Below are positions 16,294 to 25,104 of a stretch of DNA of 41,852 bases, one piece after another (position 1 is the first letter of the stretch; every line of letters begins with the position of its first letter). The notes below the pieces were generated by a model. The model searched no databases, had not been told where the DNA came from, and worked only from the letters and a program-made list of their open reading frames with translations. The stretch spans positions 1-41,852 of the forward strand of contig QZJM01000058.1 in the NCBI GenBank assembly GCA_003605065.1. Direction: 5' to 3'. The translations under genes and the position numbers were made by a program. This DNA comes from Dethiobacter sp. (GTDB lineage: Bacteria > Bacillota > Dethiobacteria > DTU022 > UBA8154).

Positions 16294-17664
16294 TTACCTT
16301 TCAATTCCTGCGTCATTTTCATTGTCCGGAAGTATTCCTACAGCATAAATTTCCGGAGTAGGAGCATAGTAATTTTTTCCCAGGTGTTCCCGGAACACTT
16401 CTTTCTCATTTTCATAAAATATGCGTATCGTTTCTGCTGTGTATCCCGGTTTGCCTTCCTGGATTAAATTACGGTAAGAAGAAGGTTTGTCTTCTACTTT
16501 CCGGTAGTGTACCGGTGGGTCGATAATTTGTAAACTTTTTGTTCTGATTTTTACTTTTCGAATTTTGGAGGGATCACCAAAAAATATAGCTTTTAATTCA
16601 TTATCCAGTACCTGCGTATGAATTAAAATGTAGCAAGGGGCATTATTCGTAAATTTTAAATCCTTGTAATTAAATGCAACGGTAGCATCATATCCCGGGG
16701 GAAGATAGCCTACAGGGAGTCCGTGATTGTGACGTTCCTCAATACTCAATCCTGCTCGTAGCGCAGCATTATATATGGTGGAAGATACCTGGCAGATACC
16801 CCCCCCTGGCCCCATTATGAGGCGATCATTAACTATAACGGGTGCTTCTTTATAACCGTCTTCCAGGCTGGCTTCGCCGATAATTTGATTAAATGAAAAA
16901 ATATCTTCCGGTGCAAGAAGGAGATTATCCAGTTTGTTAGCAGCAAGAATTATGTTATGAGACCTGTTTGTCGAGGTGGTGCTAAAATATGTACTGGCCG
17001 CTGCTATTTCACTTTTTATTCCTCTGTCCAGGATATGGGAAATGGACATTTCCGGAGGTAGGTATTCCATCTCAAGTTGAATAGTCAAAGGGAAAGAAGG
17101 CCAATTAGCTAGCTCCTGCATTACTTTTTTGTGTATTTGTTCTAATTGTAAATCCGTTCCTCTTTTATGCGGCCTTAATTTTAACTTTCCTTCTTCTGCC
17201 CAGATCAGCGCGCTTTGCGGGGGCTTGTATCTTTCTTCTTTAACCGGCGATAAAACAGAAAAGAATCTTTCATCCTTTACTGTAAAACACCCTGGAATAT
17301 TCGCTCCTCCACGATAAATCCTGATCCTTTCCCTATAATCAAAGGGGGTATTCAGGCAGATTATTTCTTCCATGATCCTTTCTTTTTGAAGTGTTATGCC
17401 CATTTCCTCCAGAGAAAAGTTTAAAGGCATATCTTCACCGGAAATATACAAATTTATTTCTTTTTTTCCCAATTCAGTTTTTATTTCTTCCAGAAGTGTT
17501 TCTATTTTCTCATAGGTTTTACCGCCTACATAATTTGGCCCAATATAAATTCCCAGTGGAGCCCGTTTTTTAAAGTATATATTTTCGGAAATAACCAACA
17601 AAGAAGCGATTACTAATAATACTGCTAATAGGACCTTTACTAATTTTGACTTTATTATGGTCAT
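16294..17664 (-). CDS. VanW-family cell-wall-associated protein
   Basis: An N-terminal membrane anchor (about residues 6-28) places most of the protein outside the cell. A peptidoglycan-binding-type region (about 40-210) with YIGPNYVGGKTYEK and YISGEDMPLNFSL precedes the VanW domain: NIILAANKLDNLLLAPEDIFSFN, GPGGGICQVSSTIYNAAL, ERHNHGLPVGYLPPGYDATV. The C-terminal about 60 residues resemble a G5-like segment. VanW proteins occur in vancomycin-resistance clusters but most clostridial copies are house-keeping proteins of unknown role; no van genes are present here. I prefer the ATG at 17664 over one at 17697, because a possible -10 (TATACA, 17705-17710) would start transcription near 17697; neither start has a strong ribosome binding site. 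Confidence 0.87.
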   Translation of the reverse strand: MTIIKSKLVKVLLAVLLVIASLLVISENIYFKKRAPLGIYIGPNYVGGKTYEKIETLLEEIKTELGKKEINLYISGEDMPLNFSLEEMGITLQKERIMEEIICLNTPFDYRERIRIYRGGANIPGCFTVKDERFFSVLSPVKEERYKPPQSALIWAEEGKLKLRPHKRGTDLQLEQIHKKVMQELANWPSFPLTIQLEMEYLPPEMSISHILDRGIKSEIAAASTYFSTTSTNRSHNIILAANKLDNLLLAPEDIFSFNQIIGEASLEDGYKEAPVIVNDRLIMGPGGGICQVSSTIYNAALRAGLSIEERHNHGLPVGYLPPGYDATVAFNYKDLKFTNNAPCYILIHTQVLDNELKAIFFGDPSKIRKVKIRTKSLQIIDPPVHYRKVEDKPSSYRNLIQEGKPGYTAETIRIFYENEKEVFREHLGKNYYAPTPEIYAVGILPDNENDAGIER

Positions 17665-17730
17665 AACACCATCACTTTTTATAAAATAATACACCATATG
17701 TTTATGTATACTTTTTAATAACTATGCATA

Positions 17731-17769
17731 AAAAAAATTCCCTGTGAGTTGTCTCGCAGGGAATTTTTT
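17731..17769 (-). terminator. Intrinsic terminator closing the kor/decarboxylase operon
   Basis: Arms AAATTCCCTGTGAG and CTCGCAGGGAATTT pair with one T-G mismatch-type pair around TTGT, flanked by A-runs and T-runs on both sides, so it can act in either direction. It lies about 60 bases past the beta-subunit stop. Confidence 0.85.
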
Positions 17770-17825
17770 GATATTAACATAGAAAAACATTTTGATGCAG
17801 TCCTGTTATGAATAACAAACTAAAT

Positions 17826-18953
17826 CTAAAGCAATGACAGGAAAACACCGGCTACTATGGCAGAGCCGATAACTCCGGCTACATTGGGGCCCATGGCATG
17901 CATTAACAGGTAATTATTCGCATTGGCTTCCTTACCAACTACCTGGGATACCCTGGCAGCCATGGGAACCGCCGAAACTCCCGCCGAACCGATTAAAGGA
18001 TTTATCTTGCCTCCGGTCAGCTTGCACATAATTTTGCCCATAATAACACCGCCGGCGGTTCCAAAGGCAAAAGCCAGTAACCCCAACCCGATTATTAACA
18101 GGGTCTGCGGTGTCAGGAAATAAGCAGCACTGGCTTTGGCTCCCACCGTTACGCCCAGAAAAATGACAACTATATTGTTTAATTCATTCTGCGCCGTTTT
18201 GCTCAGGCGATCTGCTACCCCGCATTCTCTCAACAGGTTCCCGAACATCAGCATTCCTAAAAGAGATATGGCAGCAGGTAAAAAAAGGCCGGTTAAAATT
18301 ATCACAACAATGGGGAACAGGATGCGTTCTGTTTTAGAAACCGGTCTTAATTGCTGCATAACTATGCTTCTCTCTTTTTTAGTAGTTAATAATTTCATAA
18401 TCGGAGGCTGGATGATGGGAACAAGAGCCATATAAGAATAAGCGGCAATAGCGATGGCTCCTAGAAGATGGGGAGCCATTTTGGAAGTGAGAAAAATAGC
18501 CGTGGGCCCATCAGCACCGCCGATAATACCTATGGAGCCGGACTCCTGCGGTGTAAATCCCAGCAGCAAAGCACCGATAAATGTAACAAAGATGCCAAGC
18601 TGTGCTGCTGCTCCCAGCAGCAGTGTCATTGGATTGGAAATCAAAGGACCGAAATCCGTTAATGCACCTATCCCTAAAAAAATTAAAGGTGGGTAGATCC
18701 CCAGTTCAATACCCTGGTAAAGATAATAAAGCAATCCCCCTACTTGTCCATCAGCGGGAGGAGTCATCAGTGACCCCAGTGGCAAATTAACCAGCAGCAT
18801 TCCAAAACTAATAGGTACCATTAGTAAAGGCTCATATTTTTTGGCAATACCAAGGTACAGAAGAAAAAGCGCAATAATAATCATAATTAGCTGAGGAATG
18901 GTCAGGTTAGCAAATCCTGTTGAAAGTATAAATTCCCCTAGCTTTACAAGCAT
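17826..18953 (-). CDS. Na+-translocating decarboxylase beta subunit (OadB/MmdB/GcdB family)
   Basis: Integral membrane subunit that couples decarboxylation of carboxybiotin to Na+ export. It is hydrophobic throughout with about nine or more membrane segments and shows family blocks: [22 protein letters not shown], the conserved [18 protein letters not shown] (with the Na+/biotin-site Asp), and near the end [23 protein letters not shown] and [18 protein letters not shown]. Length 375 is typical. It is the last gene of the operon, 18 bases after the biotin-carrier gene, and is followed by a terminator. Context (a 2-oxoglutarate oxidoreductase upstream) favours methylmalonyl-CoA decarboxylase over oxaloacetate or glutaconyl-CoA decarboxylase, but the substrate is set by the alpha subunit, which is not here. 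Confidence 0.93.
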   Translation of the reverse strand: MLVKLGEFILSTGFANLTIPQLIMIIIALFLLYLGIAKKYEPLLMVPISFGMLLVNLPLGSLMTPPADGQVGGLLYYLYQGIELGIYPPLIFLGIGALTDFGPLISNPMTLLLGAAAQLGIFVTFIGALLLGFTPQESGSIGIIGGADGPTAIFLTSKMAPHLLGAIAIAAYSYMALVPIIQPPIMKLLTTKKERSIVMQQLRPVSKTERILFPIVVIILTGLFLPAAISLLGMLMFGNLLRECGVADRLSKTAQNELNNIVVIFLGVTVGAKASAAYFLTPQTLLIIGLGLLAFAFGTAGGVIMGKIMCKLTGGKINPLIGSAGVSAVPMAARVSQVVGKEANANNYLLMHAMGPNVAGVIGSAIVAGVFLSLL

Positions 18954-18971
18954 TTTTTACCCCTCCCTGAC

Positions 18972-19376
18972 TTATTCAATGACCAGCATAAGATCCCCGG
19001 TATTTATGGTTGCACCGCTTGTTACATGGATTGATTTAACAACGCCCGAAGCAGGAGCAGTTACTTCGTTTTCCATTTTCATCGCTTCCAGGATCAGTAA
19101 TGTATCTCCTTCTTTAACGCTGTCGCCTTCTTTGACTTTAACATCCAGGACAGAACCGGGCATGGGCGCAGTAACCTGAGCACCGCCTCCAGCTGCCGGT
19201 CCAGCTTTTTCTCTGGGGGCGCCAGGAGAAGCTGCCGGTGTATCCTGTGCTTTAGGTGTTGCGGTTTGCGGCGTTATGGGTGTAACAACTGGTGAAAATG
19301 AGGTTGCGGAACCCCCTACTTCTTCCACCATAACTTCGAACGGTTCACCATTAACATAAACTCTATATTTTTTCAT
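18972..19376 (-). CDS. Biotin carboxyl carrier subunit of the Na+-pumping decarboxylase
   Basis: A 134-residue biotin carrier (MmdC/GcdC type). It starts MKKYRVYVNGEPFEV, continues through a flexible Ala/Pro/Thr-rich linker (about residues 35-65), and ends in a biotinyl domain with the canonical EAMKMEN motif, whose Lys carries biotin. The ATG at 19376 is chosen because AAGGGGGAAG precedes it and because it overlaps the stop of the upstream gamma gene in ATGA; a longer reading frame to 19451 would add 25 unrelated residues inside that gene. The carrier moves the carboxyl group from the carboxyltransferase to the beta subunit. Confidence 0.93.
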   Translation of the reverse strand: MKKYRVYVNGEPFEVMVEEVGGSATSFSPVVTPITPQTATPKAQDTPAASPGAPREKAGPAAGGGAQVTAPMPGSVLDVKVKEGDSVKEGDTLLILEAMKMENEVTAPASGVVKSIHVTSGATINTGDLMLVIE

Positions 19377-19804
19377 CTGAACTTCCCCCTTCTTAATAAT
19401 ACAAAGTCTTGTCTTAAATTTAATACTCTTGTCCTGCCGGCCTGAGCCCACATGTTTGTTGCCGGTTCGGGTGTGTTATTTCCAATCGCAAAGGAGTTCT
19501 GTTTATCCAGAGCAAACAAAAGCGCTCCCATGGAGGCGGCAATTATTTCCGCTCTAACAGCCGTCTGTGCTGTATCACTTGTAGTACAGACTATTTCCGG
19601 TGCTGCCTGAGGCCGTGCTTGAACACCTGAACGGCCCGTTTGAACAGTATTGTTGGCAGTGCTTTTGGCCTGTATTTTGTTGTTGGATTTATAATAAAAT
19701 ATCTTGTTAAAAGCTAATAAAACAAGAGCCAGCAGCAGAAGTGATGTCATAACTATTAAAAGCCCGATTGCCATCATTTCTAAACCATAGCTAAGGTTAT
19801 GCAT
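19373..19804 (-). CDS. OadG-type gamma/delta subunit of the Na+-pumping decarboxylase
   Basis: 143 residues with one N-terminal membrane helix (about residues 10-33, GLEMMAIGLLIVMTSLLLLALVLL is broken only by small residues), then a polar linker and a C-terminal segment with AEIIAASMGALLFAL. This matches small OadG/MmdD subunits that hold the alpha subunit to the membrane. The gene overlaps the biotin-carrier gene by 4 bases and follows korC by 44 bases. Sequence conservation in this family is low, so the identification leans on topology and context. Confidence 0.82.
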   Translation of the reverse strand: MHNLSYGLEMMAIGLLIVMTSLLLLALVLLAFNKIFYYKSNNKIQAKSTANNTVQTGRSGVQARPQAAPEIVCTTSDTAQTAVRAEIIAASMGALLFALDKQNSFAIGNNTPEPATNMWAQAGRTRVLNLRQDFVLLRRGKFR

Positions 19805-19848
19805 TACCTAACCCTCCCCCATTTTTCTATAATTTTATAAAAAAAAAT

Positions 19849-20427
19849 TTATAACTTCTCCACCTCCTCTGATTTCACACGTTCCATTCCTAGCGCACAG
19901 CCTTTATGTAAGGCCTTTAGGTTTAAATCTATCGTATGGGGCGGTACTCTGGCCATTAATGCCTTTTCCACACTGGAAATGTTTAAAATTCCGCTTATAA
20001 CTGTAATAACCCCCAAAGCTACTATATTAGCCGCTATTTCACTGCCGAGATCTTCCCTGGCCGTTCTAATTATCGGGAAAACATTTACTTTTGTTAGATA
20101 TAACTTCGGATTAACTTGTTCGTCCACAACGATAATCCCTCTGGGTTTAACACGGTAGCAGTATTTCGTATAGGCCTCCGGTGATAAGGCTAAAAATATA
20201 TCGGCTTCTTCAACCATTAAAAAACCTATAGGGCTATTACTGATTATTACTTCCGCCCGGCTGGCACCTCCCCTTGCTTCCGGTCCATAACTCTGAGTCT
20301 GGACTACATATTTTCCTTCCAGGTTAGCCGCTTCTGCCAGGATTATCCCGACTAAAATAAGGCCCTGTCCCCCTGTGCCGCTAAGCCTGATATCATAACG
20401 CTGCTCGACCGATTTAATCATTATCAT
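19849..20427 (-). CDS. korC: 2-oxoacid:ferredoxin oxidoreductase gamma subunit (KorC-like)
   Basis: The gamma subunit of a four-subunit 2-oxoacid:ferredoxin oxidoreductase. The family features are the N-terminal SGTGGQGLILVGIILAEAA and QTQSYGPEARGGASRAEVIIS, followed by the EADIFLALSPEAYTKY block. It is 192 residues, the usual length. Its ATG overlaps the korB stop by 4 bases, indicating translational coupling. The enzyme converts a 2-oxoacid plus CoA to acyl-CoA, CO2 and reduced ferredoxin, or runs in reverse. Confidence 0.92.
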   Translation of the reverse strand: MIMIKSVEQRYDIRLSGTGGQGLILVGIILAEAANLEGKYVVQTQSYGPEARGGASRAEVIISNSPIGFLMVEEADIFLALSPEAYTKYCYRVKPRGIIVVDEQVNPKLYLTKVNVFPIIRTAREDLGSEIAANIVALGVITVISGILNISSVEKALMARVPPHTIDLNLKALHKGCALGMERVKSEEVEKL

Positions 20428-21245
20428 TTCCCCTGGGCTATTTTGATAATCTTCTCATATTCCTCGGTATATTCGGGACGGTAATGAGCAGCAAGTACAC
20501 CGGTTAAAACTTTACCCTTGAGTGCACCAGGGGCTAGTTTGTTAACATCTTTCACGGAAACAGTATTTTCTTTTTGCCACTTGAGCATTTCCACCACATT
20601 TCCCTTTTTATTCAAACGCCCGTAATAAACCGGGCACTGGGAGAGAACTTCTACCAGAGAAAACCCCCTGTTTTCTATTGCTTTTATAATCAAATCTTCT
20701 AACAAAACAGGTTGAGAGGTTCCTCCCCTGGCTACGAGAGTAGCGCCGGCCGCCTCTGCTACCTTGCACATATCTAATTCCGGTTCGATATTGCCGTACG
20801 GCGCAGTTGCGGCATTTTCTCCTTTAGGTGTCAGGGGAGAATACTGACCGCCGGTCATACCATAAATACGGTTATTGATAACAATAAGGGTTATATTTAC
20901 ATTTCTCCGGCAGGTATGCAGGAAATGATTACCACCTATTGCCGTGGCATCACCATCCCCCGTAATAACAATAACTTCCAGGGCAGGATTAGCCAGTTTG
21001 ATTCCCGTCGCAAAAGCCAGAGGACGGCCGTGAGTTGTATGAAGGGTATTAAAATCTAGATAACCGGTTATTCTGGAAGAACAACCGATCCCGCTTATAA
21101 CAACAACTTTATCAGGATTTAGCTGCAGCGTGTCTACAGCTCGTAAAAATGCACTCATAACCATCCCGTTACCGCATCCGGGACACCAGATATGAGGCAT
21201 TTTATCCATACGCAAGTATTTTTTAACATTAAATAACTTAGGCAT
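20424..21245 (-). CDS. korB: 2-oxoacid:ferredoxin oxidoreductase beta subunit, TPP-binding (KorB-like)
   Basis: Carries the thiamine diphosphate site: IWCPGCGNGMVMSAFLRAV, SGIGCSSR, HTTHGRPLAFATGIKLANP, the TPP/Mg motif GDGDATAIGGNHFLHTCRRN and NNRIYGMTGGQYSPLTP. The YGMTGGQ-SPLTP segment and GIGCSSRITGYLDFNTLHT are characteristic of 2-oxoglutarate-type enzymes. Length 273 is typical. It overlaps korA by 8 bases and korC by 4. Confidence 0.93.
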   Translation of the reverse strand: MPKLFNVKKYLRMDKMPHIWCPGCGNGMVMSAFLRAVDTLQLNPDKVVVISGIGCSSRITGYLDFNTLHTTHGRPLAFATGIKLANPALEVIVITGDGDATAIGGNHFLHTCRRNVNITLIVINNRIYGMTGGQYSPLTPKGENAATAPYGNIEPELDMCKVAEAAGATLVARGGTSQPVLLEDLIIKAIENRGFSLVEVLSQCPVYYGRLNKKGNVVEMLKWQKENTVSVKDVNKLAPGALKGKVLTGVLAAHYRPEYTEEYEKIIKIAQGK

Positions 21246-22377
21246 GTTTTTCTTCTCCCTTTAAATGGGCCATAATTTTGCGGGGCTGCAAGAGTTGACC
21301 GTCAATCTGGGATATTGGTACTAACAAAGTTTTATCTTTCAGGACTTTTTTTATCTCTCCGGCATATTGTCCAAGGTTCATTTCCGGAACAAGGACAGTT
21401 TTTTTACCCAGGGATTTTTGATAAATCAATTTTTCCGGAAAAGGCCAGATCGTCTGCAGTTGAAGTAAACCGGCTCTGACACCTTCTCTTCTCAGAAGGG
21501 CAACAGCACTGGCTGCGGAACGTGCCGCGGCCCCATAAGCGATAACCAGATGTTCCGCATCCTCTGTTTTAACTTCCTGATACAGTGTTATTTCATCGAG
21601 GTAAGCTATTATTTTATTATTTAACCTCTTGAGAAGTTTGTCAATAGCTGCATGGTTGCCGGTACAGGGAAAACCGCTTTCGTCATGGACCAAACCGGTA
21701 ACATGATACCGGTATCCCTCCCCAAAAGGAGCCATAGGTGGCGGTTCACCCGCTTCCGTTGCATAGGGAAGATATTTATCCGGTGATACCCAGGGTTTCT
21801 GCCTATTTAGAATTTTTATATGATCGTATTTTTCCAGGTCAATACTCTCTCTTAGATGTCCGATAGTTTCATCTAAAAGCAGGATGACCGGTGTCCTGAA
21901 TCTCTCAGAAAAATTAAAAGCCATAATGGTCAGGTAATATACTTCCTCCACTGAAGCGGGGCAAAGGGTTATAATCGTATGCTCACCATGGGTTCCCCAC
22001 CGGGCTTGCATAACATCTCCCTGTGAGGTAAGTGTTGGAGCTCCGGTACTGGGGCCTAAACGCTGTACATTTATGATTACACAGGGGATTTCCGTCATAA
22101 TGGCAAATCCAATACTCTCCTGTTTTAAACTAAAACCTGGTCCGCTTGTTGCTGTTAAGGTCTTGAAACCGGTTAAAGAAGCCCCTATTATAGCGGATAT
22201 GGAGGCAATCTCATCTTCCATTTGGATAAATTTGCCTCCGGCCTGGGGGAGCCTCCTGGATAATATTTCGGCAATTTCCGTTGACGGTGTAATGGGATAA
22301 CCGGCAAAAAAATCTACTCCTGCCTTCATTGCTCCTTCAGCGCAGGCCTCATTCCCCTGCATTAGTTTCCTAATCAT
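21238..22377 (-). CDS. korA: 2-oxoacid:ferredoxin oxidoreductase alpha subunit (KorA-like)
   Basis: Begins with MQGNEACAEGAMKAGVDFFAGYPITPSTEIAE, the hallmark of this subunit, followed by QMEDEIASISAIIGASLTG, TATSGPGFSLKQE and RLGPSTGAPTLTSQGD, which shape the substrate and CoA site. The C-terminal transketolase-like domain contains LVIAYGAAARSAASAV and LLQLQTIWPFPE. Length 379 is usual for the unfused form; the gamma domain is a separate gene here. Together with korB this points to 2-oxoglutarate as substrate, though 2-oxoisovalerate cannot be ruled out by eye. It overlaps both neighbours by 8 bases. Confidence 0.93.
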   Translation of the reverse strand: MIRKLMQGNEACAEGAMKAGVDFFAGYPITPSTEIAEILSRRLPQAGGKFIQMEDEIASISAIIGASLTGFKTLTATSGPGFSLKQESIGFAIMTEIPCVIINVQRLGPSTGAPTLTSQGDVMQARWGTHGEHTIITLCPASVEEVYYLTIMAFNFSERFRTPVILLLDETIGHLRESIDLEKYDHIKILNRQKPWVSPDKYLPYATEAGEPPPMAPFGEGYRYHVTGLVHDESGFPCTGNHAAIDKLLKRLNNKIIAYLDEITLYQEVKTEDAEHLVIAYGAAARSAASAVALLRREGVRAGLLQLQTIWPFPEKLIYQKSLGKKTVLVPEMNLGQYAGEIKKVLKDKTLLVPISQIDGQLLQPRKIMAHLKGEEKHA

Positions 22378-22591
22378 TATCTTTTTCCTCTAACTCGATG
22401 GCAAAATCGGGGCAGCGGAGCTGGCATAAACCACAAAGAGCACAGTTTTCCGGTCTCACGGCTGCGGATTTTCCTTCTCTCATTTCAAACACCTTTTTAG
22501 GACAGTATTCCACACAAATCCCGCAGCCTTTACACCAGGCTTCATTTATTTTTACCCGTTCTATAGTTGTCCTGCTTTTCTCAGATGACAT
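22370..22591 (-). CDS. korD: Ferredoxin-like delta subunit of 2-oxoacid oxidoreductase (KorD-like)
   Basis: A 73-residue protein with two complete [4Fe-4S] cluster motifs, CKGCGICVEYCP and CALCGLCQLRCP, between short basic and acidic ends. It passes electrons from the TPP site to soluble ferredoxin. It is the first gene of the kor operon; an AGGAAGTGGGGG stretch precedes the ATG. The 113-base gap to the PHP gene holds no clear terminator; a weak TTAAAG/TTACAG pair is the only promoter-like sequence seen there. Confidence 0.93.
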   Translation of the reverse strand: MSSEKSRTTIERVKINEAWCKGCGICVEYCPKKVFEMREGKSAAVRPENCALCGLCQLRCPDFAIELEEKDND

Positions 22592-22704
22592 TTTTTGTTA
22601 ACCCCCACTTCCTTACGGGTAAAAGAATGAAATAGGAACCACCGTTCATGCCTGTAAGCTATTCTTTATTAATTCTTTAAAACCCTTTTTTTCTAGAATT
22701 TAAA

Positions 22705-23541
22705 TCATTTAAATAAAACACTCTTTAGCTCTTTTAATTTATCCAGATATTTATAATCCAACCTTACAGTACCAATAAAGCCCGACGAACCCATATCCTT
22801 CCCATGGTAATCTGATCCACCGGTGATTAAAAGATTATACTTCCCGGCCATTTTTAAATACCGGCAACGATCAATGATGCGGTGCTCGGGATGAAACGCT
22901 TCAATTCCCAAAAGCCCCATCCTCACCATGGAAGGAATTAACTCATCTGCTTTATAAAGGCCTGGATGTGCCAAAACCGGAATGCCTCCCGCTCCGCGGA
23001 CTAAATTTAAAGCCTCTTGAAGACTTAATCTGTAACGCTCTACATAGGCCGGACAGTTGTTCCCTATATATTTAGCAAATACCTCTGCCGGTGTTCTGCA
23101 ATAGCCTTTCTGGCAAATAACCAGAGCTAAATGAGGCCTGCCCAGCATATCACCCCTGGCTTTTTCGAGTACTTCTTCAATTTGTATATCAATACCCAGA
23201 TTCTTTAATTTATCAACCATTTTTACCATTCTTTCATGCCGGCTTGTACTGACATCCTTAAGTATTTTATGGAGCTGGGGATTTTCAGGATCACAATAAT
23301 AACCCAGAAGATGCGGTTCCTTATCCTCATAACTGGTACTGAGCTCGACTCCGGGTATTATTTCCAACCCATACTTTTTACCTGCAGTTTCTGCACAAGC
23401 TACTCCCCGCATGGTATCATGATCGGTAATACCAATAGCAGCCATACCTTTTTTGTTAGCTTCTGCTACGACCTGGCAGGGATTTAAAAGTCCATCTGAA
23501 AAGGTGGTATGGATATGTAAATCCACGCATCTTGGTACCAT
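22705..23541 (-). CDS. PHP-domain phosphoesterase (RNase AM / YciV-like)
   Basis: A trinuclear-metal PHP phosphoesterase. The ligand motifs are all present in order: DLHIHTTFSDG, GITDHDTMRG, GVELST, the LGYYCD segment, VLAHPGLYK and GGSDYHGKD. Members of this group act as 3',5'-nucleoside bisphosphate phosphatases or as 5'-3' exoribonuclease RNase AM; which applies here cannot be told from the sequence. Length 278 is normal. A GGAGGTTAAAA ribosome binding site precedes the ATG. It lies 119 bases after the dipeptidase gene on the same strand. Confidence 0.9.
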   Translation of the reverse strand: MVPRCVDLHIHTTFSDGLLNPCQVVAEANKKGMAAIGITDHDTMRGVACAETAGKKYGLEIIPGVELSTSYEDKEPHLLGYYCDPENPQLHKILKDVSTSRHERMVKMVDKLKNLGIDIQIEEVLEKARGDMLGRPHLALVICQKGYCRTPAEVFAKYIGNNCPAYVERYRLSLQEALNLVRGAGGIPVLAHPGLYKADELIPSMVRMGLLGIEAFHPEHRIIDRCRYLKMAGKYNLLITGGSDYHGKDMGSSGFIGTVRLDYKYLDKLKELKSVLFK

Positions 23542-23660
23542 TTTTAACCTCCATAACGCTTGCCTGTAATCTTAAAATTCTTTTACTCATTCCATGTCCG
23601 AACAAAAATAAAAATAGTTAACGTACTTGTAAATTTCTCCCCGGGCAGGCTTTTTTTAGT

Positions 23661-24659
23661 TTACTGTTTCCACACCTTGTTTATAACCCGTAAAAAATTT
23701 CCCCATAGTATTTTACTGACATCTTCTTTTTTAAAGCCTCTTGACAAAAGACCCTGGATAAGAAAATGGAGAAATGAAACATCATCCAAGCCTTGTAAAT
23801 ATTTTCCTTCCATACCGTCAAAATCTGATCCAATACCCAGATGATCAATACCGGCAATTTCCGCAATATGTTCAAAGTGATCCAGCAACTTTTCCAGATC
23901 AGGGTTTACAAAAAAAATAAAATCAGGATAAAACGATAATCCTATAACGCCTCCATTCTTCTGCAGCAATTTAAGCTGGTCATCTGTTAAGTTGCGAGGG
24001 TGATCGCAAATCGCCCTGGCATTAGCATGGGAAACAACTACCGGTTGAGTAGTTAACAATAAAACATCATCAAAACTTTTCTCCGCCATATGGGCCAGGT
24101 CAATAATCATTCCCATATCGTTCATCTCTTTAATTACTTTCTTTCCAAATCTCGTCAGACCCCCGCCTGCTTCTCTCTCCCAGACCCCGTCAGCGATCTG
24201 ATTTCTCTGATTCCAGGTCAGACCTAATCCTCTTACCCCCAGGCGATAAAGCGCTCTTAAAACTCCCAGATCGCCTTCCAGAGCTTCCCCTCCTTCTACC
24301 GTAAGAACTGCAGCAATTTTCCCCTCACTATTTACGCGCATTAAGTCACTAGAACTGCATACAACTTCTAACCTGTCATGACAGGTTTCCATTGTACGAT
24401 AAAAATAATCCAGCAACTGCAAACATCTTTTTAAGGCATGACAGGGTTTATACTCTGGTTCAATATAAAGGGCGAAGAATTGCACCTTAATATTCCCTGC
24501 TTGCATTCTGGGCAGATCTACCTGGGCCGAGATGTTTTTTTGAGAAAAACGATAGAATCCTTTTTCTTGTGTAAAGTAGTGAACAGTATCGCAATGGGCA
24601 TCTATAATCCCCTCATTAAATTTAACAAGCTGGCCTTCTTCTTTTTTAAAAATATCCAA
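23661..24659 (-). CDS. Membrane dipeptidase (M19, renal dipeptidase-like)
   Basis: A zinc-dependent amidohydrolase-fold dipeptidase. Visible elements: IIDAHCDTVHYF (first metal ligands), AVLTVEGGEALEG, GLTWNQRNQIADG, MIIDLAHMAEKSF, VVVSHANARAICDHPRNLTDDQ and GIGSDFDGMEG. Length 332 is typical. There is no signal peptide, so it is probably cytoplasmic despite the family name; clostridial relatives hydrolyse various dipeptides, sometimes with D-residues. The TTG at 24659 is chosen because AGGAGG lies 7 bases upstream and the next residues lead directly into the first motif. Confidence 0.93.
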   Translation of the reverse strand: MDIFKKEEGQLVKFNEGIIDAHCDTVHYFTQEKGFYRFSQKNISAQVDLPRMQAGNIKVQFFALYIEPEYKPCHALKRCLQLLDYFYRTMETCHDRLEVVCSSSDLMRVNSEGKIAAVLTVEGGEALEGDLGVLRALYRLGVRGLGLTWNQRNQIADGVWEREAGGGLTRFGKKVIKEMNDMGMIIDLAHMAEKSFDDVLLLTTQPVVVSHANARAICDHPRNLTDDQLKLLQKNGGVIGLSFYPDFIFFVNPDLEKLLDHFEHIAEIAGIDHLGIGSDFDGMEGKYLQGLDDVSFLHFLIQGLLSRGFKKEDVSKILWGNFLRVINKVWKQ

Positions 24660-24713
24660 ATAAATTCCTCCTAAACCATTATTTAATATATTATCACATT
24701 AATGTCCCAGACA

Positions 24714-24745
24714 TAAAAAAACACACCTTTTTTAAAAAGAGGTGT
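24714..24745 (-). terminator. Intrinsic terminator after spoVS
   Basis: On the minus strand ACACCTCTTTTT and AAAAAAGGTGT pair and are followed by a run of seven or more T. It lies about 40 bases after the spoVS stop and ahead of the dipeptidase gene. Confidence 0.8.
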
Positions 24746-24784
24746 ATTTTATATAAAATTAAGAAATATCTTTAAAAAAATTTT

Positions 24785-25045
24785 TTAACGTGGTTCAATA
24801 ATTAATTTTATAGCCGTTCTTTCTTCTCCATCGATTTGAATGTCTGTAAAAGCAGGGATACAAATCAAATCCATGCCACTAGGAGCAACAAATCCTCTTG
24901 CTATAGCTACTGCTTTTACAGCCTGGTTTATGGCCCCCGCTCCAATTGCCTGGATTTCTGCTCCGCCTCTTTCCCGTAAAACTCCGGCTAGAGCCCCGGC
25001 AACGGAATTGGGGTTGGATTTTGCTGAAACTTTTAATACTTCCAT
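24785..25045 (-). CDS. spoVS: Stage V sporulation protein S
   Basis: An 86-residue Alba-like protein, strongly conserved across its whole length: EVLKVSAKSNPNSVAGALAGVLRE, AIGAGAINQAVKAVAIARGFVAPSG and LICIPAFTDI. In Bacillus it is needed for late sporulation (coat assembly and engulfment progress) and affects cell division; the fold suggests nucleic-acid binding. An AAAGGAGG site lies 13 bases before the ATG. It sits after ymdB as in Bacillus, but has its own sigma-H-type promoter and terminator, so it can be transcribed alone. Confidence 0.97.
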   Translation of the reverse strand: MEVLKVSAKSNPNSVAGALAGVLRERGGAEIQAIGAGAINQAVKAVAIARGFVAPSGMDLICIPAFTDIQIDGEERTAIKLIIEPR

Positions 25046-25104
25046 TATTTAATTGGTACCTCCTTTAGACAAATTATTTACTTTATAGTTGCTTTGTTTA
25101 TTAT

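Noticed and set aside
18972-19451. Longer biotin carrier starting at 19451
   Set aside because: The extra 25 residues lie within the gamma-subunit gene and do not resemble the family; the ATG at 19376 has a strong ribosome binding site.
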